This document shows, piece by piece, positions 19,040 to 28,540 of a DNA stretch of 64,000 bases (position 1 is its first letter; every line of letters begins with the position of its first letter). A model generated the notes under the pieces. It saw only the letters and a program-made list of their open reading frames with translations. It was not told the DNA's origin and ran no database searches. The translations under genes were made by a program, and so were the position numbers. Origin of the DNA: Parapedobacter pyrenivorans (lineage in GTDB: Bacteria; Bacteroidota; Bacteroidia; Sphingobacteriales; Sphingobacteriaceae). The DNA lies in contig NZ_BMER01000002.1 in assembly GCF_014636865.1 (NCBI RefSeq), positions 494,292-558,291 on the forward strand, read 5' to 3'.

Positions 19040-19969
19040 TTATGCCTGTGGCCTAGGGTTTAACGCGTTAATAGCCCCCTTGATCTCAGGGTATGCGAAT
19101 GTGAATCCAGCGTTTTGGATTTTTTCGACCGAGACGCGTGTACTGCTGAGGAGCATTTCACTCATTTGCCCCAAAATTGCTTTCAACAAAAAGCTGGGGA
19201 CACGGGGTAACCACAATGGCTTGTCTTGCTGGTTTGCGATTGTATGTACGAACGTGGACATGGTAACTTGACCGGGGGCAGCCATGTTGTAAACACCTCG
19301 TATACCTTGATGTTCCAAAGCAAATAGATACATAGCCACGGCATCGTCGATATGTATCCAAGGCATCCACTGCGTGCCTTTTCCCGGCACAACGCCCAAC
19401 CCTTTCCTGATCATCGAGGCAAATCGATCATATATCCCACCTTTATCGGACAATATAGCACCGCTTCTCAAGGAAACCGTGCGCAGTCCAAGTTCCTTGC
19501 CCTTGTTGACGGCCTGCTCCCATGCCACACAAGTTTGCCCCAGAAAATCTGCTGCCGGAGCTTTATCCTCACTCATCCATTCATCGCCCCTATGGTTATA
19601 ATAACCGGTAGCAGAAGCCGATACGACGGTTTTGACCGTGTGTCCGTGCTGCTTTCTCAACACGTCATAGATCAACCCGATGGGTTGGGTGCGGCTTGTC
19701 AAGATTGCACGTTTCCGCTTATTGCTCCACGGCAGGGCGGCGATGTTTTCACCAGCAAGATGGACAATGCTTCCCACACCGTCGATGCACGCTGCGTCGA
19801 TTTCACCGGCCGCAATGTCCCACTCATAAAACCGTACATTCGGCAAATCCGTCTGTCGCTCTTGCCTGCTCAACGCATTGACGGAATAACCACCGTCAAT
19901 CAACGCAGCGATTAACGCCTGCCCAACCATACCGCTTGCTCCCGTAACCAAAACACGTTCCTTCATCAT
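19040..19969 (-). CDS. TIGR01777-type NAD(P)-dependent epimerase-like protein
   Basis: 309-residue atypical extended SDR of the YfcH/SDR39U1 group. It shows the N-terminal nucleotide motif GASGMVGQAL (10-19), VGSIVHLAGENIAALPWSNKRK cut short here as the family's HLAGENI...RW region, SASATGYY with the active-site Tyr, and GVYNMAAPGQVTM near the C-terminus. The real start may be the second Met. No reaction is established for the family. It is followed upstream on the same strand by a second SDR, 8 bases away, and lies divergent from a cryptochrome; this association recurs in light-responsive gene groups of other bacteria. Confidence 0.85.
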   Translation of the reverse strand: MMKERVLVTGASGMVGQALIAALIDGGYSVNALSRQERQTDLPNVRFYEWDIAAGEIDAACIDGVGSIVHLAGENIAALPWSNKRKRAILTSRTQPIGLIYDVLRKQHGHTVKTVVSASATGYYNHRGDEWMSEDKAPAADFLGQTCVAWEQAVNKGKELGLRTVSLRSGAILSDKGGIYDRFASMIRKGLGVVPGKGTQWMPWIHIDDAVAMYLFALEHQGIRGVYNMAAPGQVTMSTFVHTIANQQDKPLWLPRVPSFLLKAILGQMSEMLLSSTRVSVEKIQNAGFTFAYPEIKGAINALNPRPQA

Positions 19970-19977
19970 GAGGCCAG

Positions 19978-20874
19978 TTATCCATTCGAAGACATCGTTT
20001 GCTGCATGCCCAACGCATATCGAATAGCAGTATTAAAGGGTGCCAATTTAATCACGGGATAAAGTTTACTCAACCCGTTATTTACCGCCACCAGATCCTT
20101 GCGCATATAAACGATAAATGCAGCCGAAACATCTTGCTCAAACTTATAGATGTAGCGGCTCAAAAACAATGAAAGGGGCCTATTCAGCCCCGGCAATGCC
20201 AACACCTTTTTCTTTAATTTGGCAACATCCATGTAACGCTCGAAAACCTCTTTGTAAGTCATCACCTCCGGTCCCCCAACATCGAAGACCTTTCCATAGG
20301 TATTGGCATCGAGCACAATATTGTTTAGGTATGCACATACGTCCAGCAAGTGGATAGGCTGGCAACGGCTCGTCGCAAATTCTTTCGGAAGGATAACCAA
20401 TTTTCGTTTGGCCAAACCCGACAGGATATTCATCAGCGCTGATCCTTTTCCGACGATATTACTGATCCGCACAACCGTATAGTCCAACCCGCTTCGGTGG
20501 AGGTAGTCCTTGATCGTATTCACGTTGTCATCGGCCAACTTGGTGACATAGATCAGATGCCTACAGTCCGTAGCTTTCAATGCCCGGATGTATTTTTGGA
20601 GTGCAATCAGTTCCATTTCCAGTCGGATATCGATTTCGTTGACGGGCGATTGGTTGAAGTAAAACGCCACGCGGGTGTCCTTATCCAAACCAGAAGGAAG
20701 CGCACCCTTAAACAAATCGCCTTCCAAGATAGTTATCCCATATTTCTCGGGTACATGTTTATAGAAGAACTTGCTATTTCTGATCAAGCAAGTTACCTGA
20801 TGATTCTCTTCGGAGAGGCACACCGCTATATTTCTTGCTAAATAGTTATTAAGGCCAGCTATCAGGACTTTCAT
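19978..20874 (-). CDS. Atypical SDR / NmrA-like NAD(P)-binding protein
   Basis: 298 residues with a Rossmann-fold N-terminus (MKVLIAGLNNYLARNIAVCL). The glycine motif is degenerate: GLNNYLA instead of GxxGxxG. Later parts fit the atypical SDR/NmrA group: HLIYVTKLADD, YTVVRISNIVGKGS and IHLLDVCAYL, with no clear YxxxK catalytic pair. It may bind a cofactor as a sensor or act in quinone or lipid redox; this is not decidable here. Upstream gene of a two-gene transcript with the TIGR01777 protein. Confidence 0.75.
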   Translation of the reverse strand: MKVLIAGLNNYLARNIAVCLSEENHQVTCLIRNSKFFYKHVPEKYGITILEGDLFKGALPSGLDKDTRVAFYFNQSPVNEIDIRLEMELIALQKYIRALKATDCRHLIYVTKLADDNVNTIKDYLHRSGLDYTVVRISNIVGKGSALMNILSGLAKRKLVILPKEFATSRCQPIHLLDVCAYLNNIVLDANTYGKVFDVGGPEVMTYKEVFERYMDVAKLKKKVLALPGLNRPLSLFLSRYIYKFEQDVSAAFIVYMRKDLVAVNNGLSKLYPVIKLAPFNTAIRYALGMQQTMSSNG

Positions 20875-21084
20875 ACGCTATGCTCCCATTTTAAAGAAGA
20901 CGGTTTGGTTATTATTAACTAGTACAACTAAGAACAGAATATGTTTCCGTCCCAATGGATTTTTTTGCGCAAACTTAGGTAAAATGCACTTATACACAAA
21001 AATTAAAAGGAAACTGAATTGTGGTTTTATTGTCAATATTCGCATTCCGGCCAAACAGACCCGATTTCATCAATAAATAAAACC

Positions 21085-21092
21085 TATATTTG
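21085..21092 (+). promoter_or_regulatory. Candidate -7 box of the cryptochrome promoter
   Basis: TATATTTG, an exact TAnnTTTG match, 25 bases above the ATG at 21117. The -33 side is AT-rich without a clean TTTG. Confidence 0.45.
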
Positions 21093-21116
21093 TAGCATTT
21101 AATCTCTTCGTAAGGC

Positions 21117-22370
21117 ATGCATAAAAGGACAATTTTGGTTTGGTTCAGGAATGATCTGCGTATCCATGATAATGAGATATTGCTTCGTGCCGTCGAACGT
21201 AGCCATCAGATTGTCCCTGTATTTTGTTTTGACCCCAGGTACTTTGCCGACACGGAATACGGCACAAAAAAAACAGGAGTGCTCCGTGCTGCATTTATTC
21301 GCGAAAATGTCTCGGCACTGCAGCACATGCTACGGCAATTGGGTGGCGAACTAATCATTGCTCACGGTTATCCCGAAATCCTGATTCCGCAAATTGCCGA
21401 AAAACATCAGGTAGATGAAGTATATCACCACCGGGAGGTAGCCCACGAAGAAACGGCCATCTCTGCGCTCGTTGAAGAAGCGTTGTGGAAGATGCAAATC
21501 AATCTGCGGCACTTCATCGGTCATACCCTGTACCACAAAGAAGACCTTCCATTCCCGATTAAAGATATTCCCGATGCGTTTACCATCTTCAAGAAAAAGA
21601 CCGAACGGGAAAGCACCATCCGCCCCGAATTGGGCCGCCCGGATACCATCCGGGTACCGGAAGGTCTGGACGCCGGTTGTCTTCCCGATTTATCAGCACT
21701 GGGGTTCAGCTCAACAGCCATCCAACACGCCCGCAAGTTGCGTTTCCCAGGTGGTGAATCGGTAGCATTGCAACAGATGAACGCATTTTTATACGGAGAT
21801 CCAGATGTTACCGATTATTCTTGCCTCTCCCCTTATATCGCGATCGGAGCCTTATCCCCCAACACCCTCTATCACGCAGCAAAAGATGCGGAGAACACGG
21901 CGTTGGACAAGAAACGGGTAGAACAAATCATACTGAAATTGCTTTGGCGCGACTACTATCGCTTTATGTTCAAAAAACATGGCAATCGCTTTTTCCAAGT
22001 AGGCGGTTTAACGGGCACTCCGCCGGACAGCGTGGACGATGATGAACAGCATTTTGGCCGGTGGAAAACCGGAAATACCGGAAACGCGATTATCGATAAA
22101 ACCATGTATCAGCTCAATGAAACCGGATACATTCCCCATGACCAACGGGTAATCGTTGCCGCATACCTCGTGCACGAACTGAAAGTCAATTGGCTCAAAG
22201 GTGCGGCCTGGTTTGAAGAAAGACTACTGGATTATGGCCCTGCCAGTAACTATGGCAGTTGGGCCCACTTGGCAGGCGTGGGTAGTAGCATCAAGGACAA
22301 TAAGCCGGTGGACATCAAAAAACTAAGCACACGGCTCTACCCCAAGGAAGCGCTGGCATTCGGAGAGTGA
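21117..22370 (+). CDS. Cryptochrome-DASH / photolyase family flavoprotein
   Basis: 417 residues. The N-terminal photolyase domain starts TILVWFRNDLRIHDNEILLRA, the antenna-binding Rossmann part. The C-terminal FAD-binding domain has KLLWRDYYRFMFKKHGNRFF, which matches the DASH group (FxxKxGxRxFxxGG), and later IPHDQRVIVAAYLVHEL and DYGPASNYGSWAHLAGVG. CRY-DASH proteins bind FAD and a folate antenna, repair UV dimers in single-stranded DNA and may also signal light. It is slightly shorter than most members. Divergent from the two SDR genes across a 242-base spacer; single gene. Confidence 0.9.
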   Translation: MHKRTILVWFRNDLRIHDNEILLRAVERSHQIVPVFCFDPRYFADTEYGTKKTGVLRAAFIRENVSALQHMLRQLGGELIIAHGYPEILIPQIAEKHQVDEVYHHREVAHEETAISALVEEALWKMQINLRHFIGHTLYHKEDLPFPIKDIPDAFTIFKKKTERESTIRPELGRPDTIRVPEGLDAGCLPDLSALGFSSTAIQHARKLRFPGGESVALQQMNAFLYGDPDVTDYSCLSPYIAIGALSPNTLYHAAKDAENTALDKKRVEQIILKLLWRDYYRFMFKKHGNRFFQVGGLTGTPPDSVDDDEQHFGRWKTGNTGNAIIDKTMYQLNETGYIPHDQRVIVAAYLVHELKVNWLKGAAWFEERLLDYGPASNYGSWAHLAGVGSSIKDNKPVDIKKLSTRLYPKEALAFGE

Positions 22371-22467
22371 GTTGAGCTGGGCGTATCAAAATCGTCAAAA
22401 TCGCATTACGACTAAAATTTGGCTGTAAAATTGTAGTATATTGCTATGGCAAACGATTTAATAATTA

Positions 22468-22475
22468 TAACTTTG
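22468..22475 (+). promoter_or_regulatory. Candidate -7 box of the sucAB promoter
   Basis: TAACTTTG matches TAnnTTTG, 25 bases above the sucA ATG. An ATTG at 22440-22443 is somewhat too far upstream for an ideal -33 element. Confidence 0.4.
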
Positions 22476-22499
22476 ACCCGTTATTGCATAAACAACTAA

Positions 22500-25295
22500 A
22501 TGGACAAGCTTTCTTACCTAAGTAACGCAGATTCGGCCTATATCGACTCATTATACGAAGCATATAAACAAGATCCTGATGCGGTTGATTTCGGCTGGCA
22601 AAAATTCTTCGAAGGCTTTGATTTCGGCCAAAATGGTACCAGCAATGCTGCACAGGCTACGCCCGACCATGTACTAAAAGAAATCAATGTACTGAATATG
22701 ATCAATGGCTACCGTGATCGGGGCCACCTATTTACCGAAACTAACCCGGTACGCCAACGCAGGAAATATTATCCCGGGAAGGAATTGGAAACTTTCGGCT
22801 TAAGCGAATCCGATATGGATACGGTGTTTAATGCCGGTGTGGAAATTGGATTGGGGCCTGCCACGTTGCGTGATATCCGGCAACTGATCGAAGACACCTA
22901 TTGCCGTTCCATCGGGGCCGAATTCAAATACATCCGGAGCCCAGATAAAATCAAGTGGTTGCAGGAGCGTATGGAAGGCGAACGCAATACGCCCAATTTC
23001 CCGTTGGAACGGAAAAAAAGAATCTTGCAGAAGCTTAATGAAGCCGTGGTATTCGAGAATTTTCTCGGCACCAAATTCCTGGGTCAGAAGCGGTTTTCAC
23101 TCGAAGGGGCAGAGAGTTTGATCCCCGCCCTGGACTCCGTCATTCAGAAAGGGGCAGATTTGGGTATCCAAGAATTCGTTATTGGCATGGCCCATCGTGG
23201 CCGACTCAATGTACTGACCAATATCCTCGGGAAATCTTACGAAAGCATCTTCTCCGAATTCGAGGGTAAAACCTATACCGAAGAAGCCGAACAAGACTTT
23301 GGTGGTGATGTTAAATACCATTTGGGATATTCCACGGATATCACCACCGACAATGATGCTAGCGTACACCTTAGCCTGGTACCCAATCCCTCTCACCTCG
23401 AAACGGTGGATCCTGTAGTAGAAGGTATCGTACGTTCGAAAATCGACATGAAATATGATGGTGATGCAACCAAAATTGCGCCACTATTGATCCATGGCGA
23501 TGCCGCGGTAGCTGGCCAGGGCATCGTGTACGAGGTCCTCCAGATGTCTAAACTGGAAGGATTCCGTACGGGGGGCACCATCCACATCGTGGTGAATAAC
23601 CAAGTAGGGTTTACAACCAATTTCAAAGACGGACGATCGTCTACCTATTGCACGGATATTGCAAAAGTGACGTTGTCGCCCGTATTCCATGTGAATGGGG
23701 ATGATGCGGAAGCGCTGGTCTATGCAATCAACCTTGCCGTGGAATATCGCCAGAAGTACCATACAGACGTATTTATCGACCTGCTGTGTTACAGAAGATA
23801 CGGGCATAATGAAGCGGATGAGCCCAAATTTACCCAGCCCTTGCTGTATAAAGCCATCGAGAAGCATGCAAACCCCCGGGAGATTTACGCCAAGAAACTC
23901 CAGGAGCAAGGGAGTGTAGACGCCAATTTGGCCAAGGAAATGGAAAAAGATTTCCGAAAGCTCCTTCAAGAGCGGTTGGAGGATTCGAAGGAGGATGAAA
24001 ACCTTACGCAGGATACCCCGATGTATTCGGGCGCATGGAAAGGCCTCCGTAAGGCAAAATATGAAGACATTTTCGTGCCCGCCAAAACGGCCGTCACTGA
24101 AAAAGTCTTTTTATCCCTCGCCAAAGAAATCAATACCCTTCCGACAGACAAGAAATTTTTCCGGAAGATTTCCCGTCTGTTTGACGAGCGGCTCAATATG
24201 GTGGATACCAAAACATTCGATTGGGCAATGGGCGAGTTGATGGCTTATGCGACCTTGTTGAACGAAGGCGCACGTGTACGGGTAAGCGGGCAGGATGTAG
24301 AGCGGGGTACTTTTTCGCACCGCCATGCGGTGCTCACTTTGGAAGATTCCGAAGAAGAATATATCCCGTTACAGCAAATCACCGGTGGCGAACGCTTCAA
24401 CATTTACAATTCACATCTTTCGGAATATGGCGTACTGGGATTCGAATATGGGTATGCCCTCGCGAATCCGCAATCATTGACGATTTGGGAAGCCCAATTC
24501 GGGGATTTCTACAACGGTGCACAGATTATTGTTGACCAGTATATTTCGAGCGCCGAGACCAAGTGGCGGCGTTCCAATGCGCTTGTCATGCTGCTTCCAC
24601 ATGGTCTTGAAGGTCAGGGGCCTGAGCACTCTTCCGCGCGCATCGAACGTTTTCTGGAGCTTTGTGCAGAAAACAACATGCAAATCGTCAATTGCACGAC
24701 GCCGGCAAACCTCTTCCATGTACTGCGCAGGCAAATCAAACGCGATTTCCGCAAGCCATTGGTGGCTTTCACACCCAAGAGTCTGCTGCGCCACCCGAAA
24801 GTGGTGAGCAACCTTTCCGAATTTACCGGCAAGTCGCAATTTCAGGAGATCATCGATGATAGCTTCGTGAAATCAGCCGACGTGAAGCGGGTGCTTTTCT
24901 GCTCGGGCAAAATTTATTACGACCTGCTCGAAAAGCAGCAAGCCGATAAACGCAAGGATGTAGCTGTTGTTCGTGTGGAGCAGCTTTATCCCACGCCAAT
25001 GGATAAACTCCGCGCCGTGCGCAATAAATACAAAAATGCCACGGAATTTCTATGGGTACAAGAAGAACCCGAGAACATGGGGGCATGGCCCTATATTTGT
25101 CGGAAGTTCAGGAACCGGAACATCACATTGGAAGTCGTATCACGCAAGGAAAGTAGCAGCACCGCTACCGGATACGCCAAGCAGCACATCGCCCAGCAAC
25201 TTGCTGTAGTGGGCCGCGCATTTGAAGACAAAGCCGGCCCAGAGGTAAAGGAAAAGGTGAAAAGCAATGTGAAAATTGCCGCAAAAATAGATTGA
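22500..25295 (+). CDS. sucA: 2-oxoglutarate dehydrogenase E1 component
   Basis: 931-residue thiamine-diphosphate-dependent decarboxylase of the 2-oxoglutarate dehydrogenase complex (TCA cycle, 2-oxoglutarate to succinyl-CoA). The N-terminus has the family's [17 protein letters not shown]. The central ThDP-binding part has [35 protein letters not shown] (about 332-341) and [12 protein letters not shown]. The C-terminal transketolase-like half has [16 protein letters not shown] and the ending [13 protein letters not shown]. Length is as expected. It is followed by sucB after 23 bases. The E3 subunit (lpd) is not in the window. Confidence 0.97.
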   Translation: MDKLSYLSNADSAYIDSLYEAYKQDPDAVDFGWQKFFEGFDFGQNGTSNAAQATPDHVLKEINVLNMINGYRDRGHLFTETNPVRQRRKYYPGKELETFGLSESDMDTVFNAGVEIGLGPATLRDIRQLIEDTYCRSIGAEFKYIRSPDKIKWLQERMEGERNTPNFPLERKKRILQKLNEAVVFENFLGTKFLGQKRFSLEGAESLIPALDSVIQKGADLGIQEFVIGMAHRGRLNVLTNILGKSYESIFSEFEGKTYTEEAEQDFGGDVKYHLGYSTDITTDNDASVHLSLVPNPSHLETVDPVVEGIVRSKIDMKYDGDATKIAPLLIHGDAAVAGQGIVYEVLQMSKLEGFRTGGTIHIVVNNQVGFTTNFKDGRSSTYCTDIAKVTLSPVFHVNGDDAEALVYAINLAVEYRQKYHTDVFIDLLCYRRYGHNEADEPKFTQPLLYKAIEKHANPREIYAKKLQEQGSVDANLAKEMEKDFRKLLQERLEDSKEDENLTQDTPMYSGAWKGLRKAKYEDIFVPAKTAVTEKVFLSLAKEINTLPTDKKFFRKISRLFDERLNMVDTKTFDWAMGELMAYATLLNEGARVRVSGQDVERGTFSHRHAVLTLEDSEEEYIPLQQITGGERFNIYNSHLSEYGVLGFEYGYALANPQSLTIWEAQFGDFYNGAQIIVDQYISSAETKWRRSNALVMLLPHGLEGQGPEHSSARIERFLELCAENNMQIVNCTTPANLFHVLRRQIKRDFRKPLVAFTPKSLLRHPKVVSNLSEFTGKSQFQEIIDDSFVKSADVKRVLFCSGKIYYDLLEKQQADKRKDVAVVRVEQLYPTPMDKLRAVRNKYKNATEFLWVQEEPENMGAWPYICRKFRNRNITLEVVSRKESSSTATGYAKQHIAQQLAVVGRAFEDKAGPEVKEKVKSNVKIAAKID

Positions 25296-25318
25296 CCAAC
25301 GTAATAACACAGTCGTAT

Positions 25319-26554
25319 ATGAGCTTAGAAATAAAAGTACCGACCGTAGGCGAATCCATCACGGAAGTAATTTTATCCCAGTGGTTGAAACAAGACGGGG
25401 ATTATGTGGAGATGGATGAAAATATCGCCGAACTTGAATCGGATAAAGCAACCTTTGAGTTACCTGCTGAAAAAGCCGGAATCCTCAGAATTGTAGCCCA
25501 GGAAGGAGACACCCTGGAGATAGGCGCAGTGGTGGCCACGATTGAAGAAGGTGGCGCACCCGCAAGCACAGACGACGGAAAATCCCATCAAGCGGAAGCC
25601 CCGAAAACGGCAGAAACGTCTGCTGATGCCCCTGCCCCTACCCAGTCCGACAGCTATGCATCTGGCACAGCCTCACCAGCGGCTGCCAAAATCCTCAGGG
25701 AGAAAGGCATGGATCCAGCCGCGATTAAAGGTACCGGAAAAGACGGTCGCATTACGAAGGAAGACGCCGAAAAAGCGGAAACAGCTAAGGCTGCAGCAGC
25801 TGGCAAGCCTGCAGCAACCCGGGCGCCCGAGGTCGCAAACGCACCAAGCGGCGCGCGGAACGAGCGTCGCGAGAAGCTCTCCTCACTCCGCAAAACCATC
25901 GCTAAACGGTTGGTAACCGTAAAAAATGAAACCGCGATGCTCACCACATTCAATGAGGTGAACATGAAGCCAATCATGGACCTCCGGGCAAAATATAAAG
26001 AACTATTCAAGGAAAAACATGGAGTTGGACTGGGATTCATGTCATTCTTTACCAAAGCGGTGTGTACCGCATTGAAGGAATGGCCAGCAGTGGGTGCCCG
26101 TATAGAAGGTGATGAAATCGTATACAGTGACTTTGCGGATGTATCGATCGCTGTGTCCGCCCCAAAAGGGCTGGTCGTACCCGTCATCCGGAATGCCGAT
26201 TCGTTATCGCTCCATGAAATAGAAAAAGCTGTCGTTGAGCTGGCCACCAAGGCCCGTGATAACAAGTTGACCATCGAAGAGATGACTGGTGGTACATTTA
26301 CGATCACCAACGGTGGCGTATTCGGATCGATGATGTCTACGCCGATTATCAATGCACCGCAGTCGGCAATACTCGGTATGCACAATATCATCGAGCGCCC
26401 AGTTGCCGAAAACGGGCAAGTGGTTATCCGCCCAATGATGTATATCGCGATGTCATACGATCACCGTGTGATCGACGGTCGCGAGTCCGTTAGCTTCGTC
26501 GTCCGCGTGAAACAATTACTGGAAGATCCTGCACGCCTGCTATTGGGAGTTTAG
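25319..26554 (+). CDS. sucB: 2-oxoglutarate dehydrogenase E2 (dihydrolipoyl succinyltransferase)
   Basis: 411 residues from ATG 25319, chosen because [17 protein letters not shown] is the conserved E2 start; the open frame reaches back to 25292 across the sucA stop. Domains: lipoyl domain (1-77) with lipoylated Lys43 in ESDKATFE; an Ala/Pro-rich linker; peripheral subunit-binding domain (about 115-152, [20 protein letters not shown]); a second Ala-rich linker; and the catalytic acyltransferase domain with His382 and Asp386 in DHRVIDG. It transfers succinyl from E1 to CoA. Co-transcribed with sucA. Confidence 0.97.
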   Translation: MSLEIKVPTVGESITEVILSQWLKQDGDYVEMDENIAELESDKATFELPAEKAGILRIVAQEGDTLEIGAVVATIEEGGAPASTDDGKSHQAEAPKTAETSADAPAPTQSDSYASGTASPAAAKILREKGMDPAAIKGTGKDGRITKEDAEKAETAKAAAAGKPAATRAPEVANAPSGARNERREKLSSLRKTIAKRLVTVKNETAMLTTFNEVNMKPIMDLRAKYKELFKEKHGVGLGFMSFFTKAVCTALKEWPAVGARIEGDEIVYSDFADVSIAVSAPKGLVVPVIRNADSLSLHEIEKAVVELATKARDNKLTIEEMTGGTFTITNGGVFGSMMSTPIINAPQSAILGMHNIIERPVAENGQVVIRPMMYIAMSYDHRVIDGRESVSFVVRVKQLLEDPARLLLGV

Positions 26555-26574
26555 TTGAGGTGCTTGAATTGGAG

Positions 26575-27594
26575 ATGTCTGCTTTACGCCGTCTGTCTGC
26601 CCTGGTAACCGTGCTTTTGGCCCTTGGGCAAACGCAAGCACAGGACATTGGGTGGAACGTTTATTTCCATGGCTTTGCCGACAACCGGGAATACGCGAAG
26701 TCCGGTCGATATTCACAATCCATTCTCGGCGTACGGGTTGCCCCCGAGGCCAATCTATCCTTAGATAGCACCCACTTTTTGCATGGCGGCGTCAATCTGT
26801 TACACGAATTTGGTTCTAAAAAAACCGAATCCCGGCAGATTTCACCTACTATCTACTACAACTACAAGCGGCGGGGTCATGATTTTTATATCGGTATGTT
26901 TCCCCGCAAGGACCTCTTCAGTGGATATCACCGTGCGCTCCTGAATGACACTCTCGACTATTACCACCCAAACATCGAGGGCTTATTATGGCGGTACGGG
27001 AGCAACACATTCCATCAACAAGTGTGGATAGACTGGACCAGTAGACAAACCGAAAAAGACCGCGAACAATTTATGGCAGGCATTTCCGGTCGCGTGAATT
27101 TGGGCATCGTTTACTTTTCGCACAACGTCACGTTATGGCATAACGCCGGGAAAAAGAACGAAAACCCAGAAAATAACCTGCCATTACGAGACAATGGAGC
27201 GGCAATCGCCAAAATGGGTATCGACTTTTCCGGCCGGTCTTTCCTGGACTCCTTGGATATCAATGCAGGTGGGCTGGTGGCGTATGACCGGCTACGTGGC
27301 GTCTATGACTGGCGTATACCAAAAGGCTTTATTACCGACCTGTACGCAGAATATAAAAAAGTATTCATCGCCAATACATTTTACAGCGGTGAGCCCTTAG
27401 CCATTGTCTATGGCGATCAATTTTATACGGCCGAGCTTTATGACAGACTTGAATTAGGCTGGAAACCACTGCAATACAAAGGATTGGAAAGCAAGTTTAC
27501 GCTGAGCTTTCACTTTACCCGCGGTGCGATAGACAATCAGCAGCAATTTACGTTGCAATATAATATCGGGCGACTGTATCCTAGACGACGGTAA
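26575..27594 (+). CDS. Exported, probable outer membrane beta-barrel protein
   Basis: 339 residues from ATG 26575; GTG 26560 is an alternative start. A signal peptide (SALVTVLLALGQTQA, cut before QD) is followed by alternating aromatic-rich strands through the whole length (YNYKRRGHDFYIGMFPRKDLF, LWRYGSNTFHQQVWIDWTS cut short, FTLSFHFTRGAI, FTLQYNIGRLYP), the pattern of a porin-like barrel. No family was recognised. It lies 20 bases after sucB on the same strand, so it may be read from the same transcript, but there is no functional reason for a TCA link. Its end overlaps the converging DeoR gene by 14 bases. Confidence 0.65.
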   Translation: MSALRRLSALVTVLLALGQTQAQDIGWNVYFHGFADNREYAKSGRYSQSILGVRVAPEANLSLDSTHFLHGGVNLLHEFGSKKTESRQISPTIYYNYKRRGHDFYIGMFPRKDLFSGYHRALLNDTLDYYHPNIEGLLWRYGSNTFHQQVWIDWTSRQTEKDREQFMAGISGRVNLGIVYFSHNVTLWHNAGKKNENPENNLPLRDNGAAIAKMGIDFSGRSFLDSLDINAGGLVAYDRLRGVYDWRIPKGFITDLYAEYKKVFIANTFYSGEPLAIVYGDQFYTAELYDRLELGWKPLQYKGLESKFTLSFHFTRGAIDNQQQFTLQYNIGRLYPRRR

Positions 27595-28342
27595 CCATTA
27601 CCCCCATCCCCTCCAGCGCTTTCACGGTGTGGGGTGAAATGCCCTTATCGGTAATAATGCGATCAACCTCCTCGATACCGCATATCCTTCCGAAGCCCCG
27701 CTTACCGAATTTGGTCGAGTCAGCCAACACGATCACCTTCTGCGACACTTCCATCATCTTCCGGTTGAGATGGGCTTCCTGCGCATTCGTGGTGGTCAAC
27801 CCAAACTCCAGATCGATTCCATCCACCCCCAGAAAAAGCTTACTGCAGAAGAAGTCGCTCAATATTCGCTCGGCATACAGGCCGGCAACCGACGTCGAAC
27901 TTTTCCGCAGGATACCGCCCAATTGCAAAATCTCGACGTTGGGATGCTTGATCAACTGCACGGCCACATTCAATGCGGATGTCACCACCGTTAGGTTACC
28001 AATCGGCTGAATTTCCCTGGCCATCGCCTGTACCGTCGTCCCGGACGCGATGATGATCGAATCATTGTCGGTTATCATCGAAGCCGCTTCCCGGGCAATC
28101 GCCGTTTTCTCCGATGCCTGTATCCGTTCCTTCTCAAAAACCGTCCGGTCGGCAGTATACGGATTAATCAAGGTAGCGCCCCCATGCGTACGGAAAAGCA
28201 ACTGACGATCTTCCAGCAGTTTCAAGTCCTTTCGAATGGTAACAGATGACACATCCAGCAGCTTGCACAGGTCTAGGACGTTGACCGAGCCCTTTTGCTG
28301 CAACCGATTCATAATAAATTGATGGCGCTCTACATTATTCAT
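27581..28342 (-). CDS. glpR: DeoR-family transcriptional regulator, GlpR-like
   Basis: 253 residues from ATG 28342 (MNNVERHQFIMNRLQQKG). The N-terminal helix-turn-helix (about 20-44) has the DeoR signature LDVSSVTIRKDLKLLEDRQLLFRTHGGA. The C-terminal sensor domain (DeoRC, ISOCOT-like) shows IIIASGTTVQAMAREI, a phosphosugar-binding loop, and ends in VKALEGMGVMVTVV. It is divergent from glpD across a spacer with phased TTTCATTTA repeats. By analogy with GlpR, the inducer would be glycerol 3-phosphate. The symbol is inferred from context; another DeoR paralogue is possible. Confidence 0.8.
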   Translation of the reverse strand: MNNVERHQFIMNRLQQKGSVNVLDLCKLLDVSSVTIRKDLKLLEDRQLLFRTHGGATLINPYTADRTVFEKERIQASEKTAIAREAASMITDNDSIIIASGTTVQAMAREIQPIGNLTVVTSALNVAVQLIKHPNVEILQLGGILRKSSTSVAGLYAERILSDFFCSKLFLGVDGIDLEFGLTTTNAQEAHLNRKMMEVSQKVIVLADSTKFGKRGFGRICGIEEVDRIITDKGISPHTVKALEGMGVMVTVV

Positions 28343-28413
28343 AACCAGCATTCTTGCGGGGCTAAGATACGTATTTCGGTCATAAAACCGACACTACAAA
28401 TGCGTATGTTTAA

Positions 28414-28454
28414 TTTCATTTAGTTTCATTTAATATTTTTATTATTTCGTTTTG
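28414..28454. promoter_or_regulatory. Candidate GlpR operator: phased TTTCATTTA direct repeats
   Basis: TTTCATTTA occurs at 28414-28422 and 28424-28432, ten bases apart, and a related TTTCGTTTT at 28445-28453 runs into the -33 element of the glpD promoter. DeoR-type repressors often bind short direct repeats on one DNA face, so binding here would block glpD transcription. Inference from position and spacing only. Confidence 0.5.
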
Positions 28455-28481
28455 TTTTATATAAAGGATTATTTAGGTTTG
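28451..28481 (+). promoter_or_regulatory. glpDKF promoter
   Basis: TTTG at 28451-28454, 19 bases, then TAGGTTTG at 28474-28481: an exact match to the Bacteroidota TTTG-N19-TAnnTTTG pattern. The ATG of glpD is 60 bases below the -7 box. Confidence 0.75.
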
Positions 28482-28540
28482 TAATCACAAACAAAACACT
28501 TCAACTATTTACACATTGTTGTTTTTTCTAATTGACTGCT

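Noticed and set aside
19352-19915. Open frame of 187 codons opposite the TIGR01777 gene
   Set aside because: The sense protein is conserved with cofactor and active-site motifs; the antisense translation looks random.
25654-26391. Long open frame (245 codons) on the minus strand within sucB
   Set aside because: It is antisense to a clearly conserved E2 gene, its translation is dominated by Ala, Ser and Val from the opposite codon pattern, and no motif or signal is seen.
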